A DNA stretch of 5,157 nt from Deinococcus sp. (GTDB lineage: Bacteria > Deinococcota > Deinococci > Deinococcales > Deinococcaceae): the NCBI RefSeq assembly GCF_025362455.1, contig NZ_JANYGJ010000211.1, positions 1-5,157 of the forward strand. The letters are read 5' to 3'. How positions within the stretch are numbered: position 1 is the first letter of the stretch; every line of letters begins with the position of its first letter. The notes under the pieces are model-generated. The model saw only the letters and a program-made list of their open reading frames with translations. It was not told where the DNA came from and ran no database searches. Position numbers and translations under genes: made by a program. Shown one piece after another: positions 4,759 to 5,157 of this stretch.

Positions 4759-4765
4759 GGTGCTA
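4734..4765. promoter_or_regulatory. Cluster of overlapping inverted repeats, probable operator
   Basis: Plus-strand coordinates: TAGTG (4734-4738) with CACTA (4745-4749), spacer 6; CACT/AGTG (4745-4754), spacer 2; and TAGCAC (4742-4747) with GTGCTA (4760-4765), spacer 12. All are exact. Together they cover both promoter boxes, so a bound dimer would block polymerase. Self-repression by the adjacent XRE protein is the natural reading. Confidence 0.6.
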
Positions 4766-4770
4766 TAGAG

Positions 4771-4815
4771 TTCAATACCGCATTGATTGTATTCTTCAAT
4801 ACGAATCATCAATAC
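4771..4815. repeat. CAATAC direct repeats upstream of the early promoter
   Basis: TTCAATAC occurs at 4771-4778 and 4795-4802, starting 24 bases apart, and TCAATAC at 4809-4815. An inverted GTATT at 4789-4793 can pair with AATAC at 4798-4802. On the minus strand they read GTATTGA(A) just upstream of the -35 box, where an activator or second repressor could bind. Confidence 0.45.
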
Positions 4816-4854
4816 AAACCCGCTCCCAGCGCGGCCTGAGCGGGGGCGGGTTTG
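4815..4854. terminator. Long hairpin, possibly bidirectional terminator
   Basis: A 13-bp stem pairs 4815-4827 (CAAACCCGCTCCC) with 4842-4854, with one G-T wobble and a 14-base loop. AAA flanks one side of the core and TTT the other, so it could work weakly in both directions. An alternative 7-bp stem (CCCGCTC with GAGCGGG, 4819-4844) uses the same bases. Confidence 0.45.
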
Positions 4855-4889
4855 ATGGAATTCATCGTGGGATTGATGGTGCCGGACAC

Positions 4890-4928
4890 AAAAAACAGGC
4901 CCGCAGGCGCAGAAGCGCCCACAGGCCT
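4890..4928 (-). terminator. Rho-independent terminator of the upstream minus-strand gene
   Basis: On the minus strand AGGCC (4928-4924) pairs with GGCCT (4901-4897), and GGCGC (4919-4915) with GCGCC (4910-4906) around a TTCT loop. A six-T run follows one base after the outer stem (4895-4890). It insulates the early promoter from the gene at the right edge. Confidence 0.75.
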
Positions 4929-4967
4929 CGACCAGAAAACGGAACGAGTCGAAGCGTCCACCGAGAG

Positions 4968-5045
4968 TCACTCCCTCGGTTTGGGCTGGATGACGACTTC
5001 GAGGCCGAGTTCGTCGAGGATCGCGGGCCAGTTGCTTTGAGTGAC
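4968..5045 (-). pseudogene. 25-codon coding-like stretch directly after the TGA at 5048-5046
   Basis: In the same frame as the gene at the right edge, the 25 codons after its TGA read VTQSNWPAILDELGLEVVIQ and then PKPRE, ending at TGA 4970-4968. Twenty of the 25 codons end in G or C, a strong coding signal. The other two frames are Arg- or Ser-rich. There is no ATG, GTG or TTG to start it in this frame. An ATG at 5049 overlaps the upstream stop (ATGA) and has a ribosome site (GGGAG), but is in another frame; a +1 shift within its first few codons would join it to this stretch. It is either a C-terminal extension lost to a nonsense change, a small gene with a frameshift, or a readthrough product. 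Confidence 0.4.
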
Positions 5046-5157
5046 TCATGATTCTCCCTGGGCGAAGTAAGGGTGAATGTTGGGTACGAAAGTGCGGAGA
5101 GCTTTCGCAAGCGCATGACGGCCAGCCGGACTTAATTTTTTAAGATTCAGTTGGCTC
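5046..5157 (-). CDS. 3' end of a gene entering from the right edge
   Basis: The last 36 codons are visible, ending in TGA at 5048-5046. The peptide includes LNLKKLSPAGRHALAKALRT and FVPNIHPYFAQGES. It looks like a soluble helical C-terminus, but I do not recognise the family. Third-position GC is only about 44%, lower than the operon genes, so the coding call is moderate. The frame stays coding-like beyond its stop. Transcripts from it would end at the terminator at 4928-4890. Confidence 0.5.
   Translation of the reverse strand, partial: SQLNLKKLSPAGRHALAKALRTFVPNIHPYFAQGES

Noticed and set aside
4747..5049. Minus-strand 100-codon frame starting at the ATGA junction
   Set aside because: It has a plausible start and ribosome site, but the peptide quickly becomes Arg-rich, another frame carries the coding signal, and it crosses the terminator.
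4752..5051. Plus-strand open frame across the control region
   Set aside because: It runs through two hairpins, the repeats and the terminator, and its peptide is low-complexity with many Arg and Ser.
1..5157. tRNA, rRNA, insertion sequence or attachment site
   Set aside because: I found no cloverleaf-like segment, transposase, terminal inverted repeats with target duplication, or integrase-associated repeat.

Overview
All convincing genes lie on the minus strand, so the transcriptional order runs from high to low coordinates. The DNA is mostly GC-rich with strong G/C at codon third positions. The first regulator is preceded by a TTGACA/TAGACT promoter only six bases from its ATG, which implies a leaderless transcript. 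Leaderless genes with a TANNNT box just before the start codon are characteristic of Deinococcus, so a Deinococcus-like host is my best guess; this is inference and no taxonomic marker gene is present. The gene content (small HTH regulator, DinD/BRO-type antirepressor, ERF single-strand annealing protein, origin-bearing replication protein) is that of the early region of a temperate phage or prophage, or a related plasmid-phage.

Layout, in transcription order. At 5157-5046 is the 3' end of an upstream gene, followed by a further short in-frame coding stretch and a strong minus-strand terminator (about 4928-4890). The control region 4854-4724 holds a second hairpin, GTATTGA direct repeats, overlapping inverted repeats and the leaderless promoter. 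Then come an XRE regulator (4723-4511), a two-domain antirepressor (4444-3752), two unrecognised proteins (3755-3384 and 3387-2845), a zinc-ribbon miniprotein (2848-2645), a two-helix membrane miniprotein (2648-2463) and an ERF recombinase (from 2466). The end of the ERF gene looks frameshifted near 1760. A 160-base stretch with an extended -10 promoter and two inverted repeats follows. A second block then encodes a small protein (1504-1307), a GIY-YIG nuclease-like protein (1310-846), a replication initiation-like protein (849-7), and the first codons of a further gene leaving the window at base 1.

Nearly every junction from the antirepressor onward is a four-base stop/start overlap (ATGA or GTGA), so the genes form translationally coupled operons.

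The most interesting element is inside the replication gene. Three 15-bp palindromes related to GTAACCCTGGGTTAC occur at exactly 24-base spacing (489-551). They lie between the DNA-binding N-terminal half and the C-terminal half, and encode three 8-residue peptide repeats. A perfect 12-bp palindrome and a perfect 8-bp-stem hairpin lie beside them. This is the arrangement of lambdoid origins within gene O, and I propose it as the replication origin. The likely programme is: the regulator and antirepressor set the early switch, ERF supplies recombination, and the second block drives replication from the internal origin.
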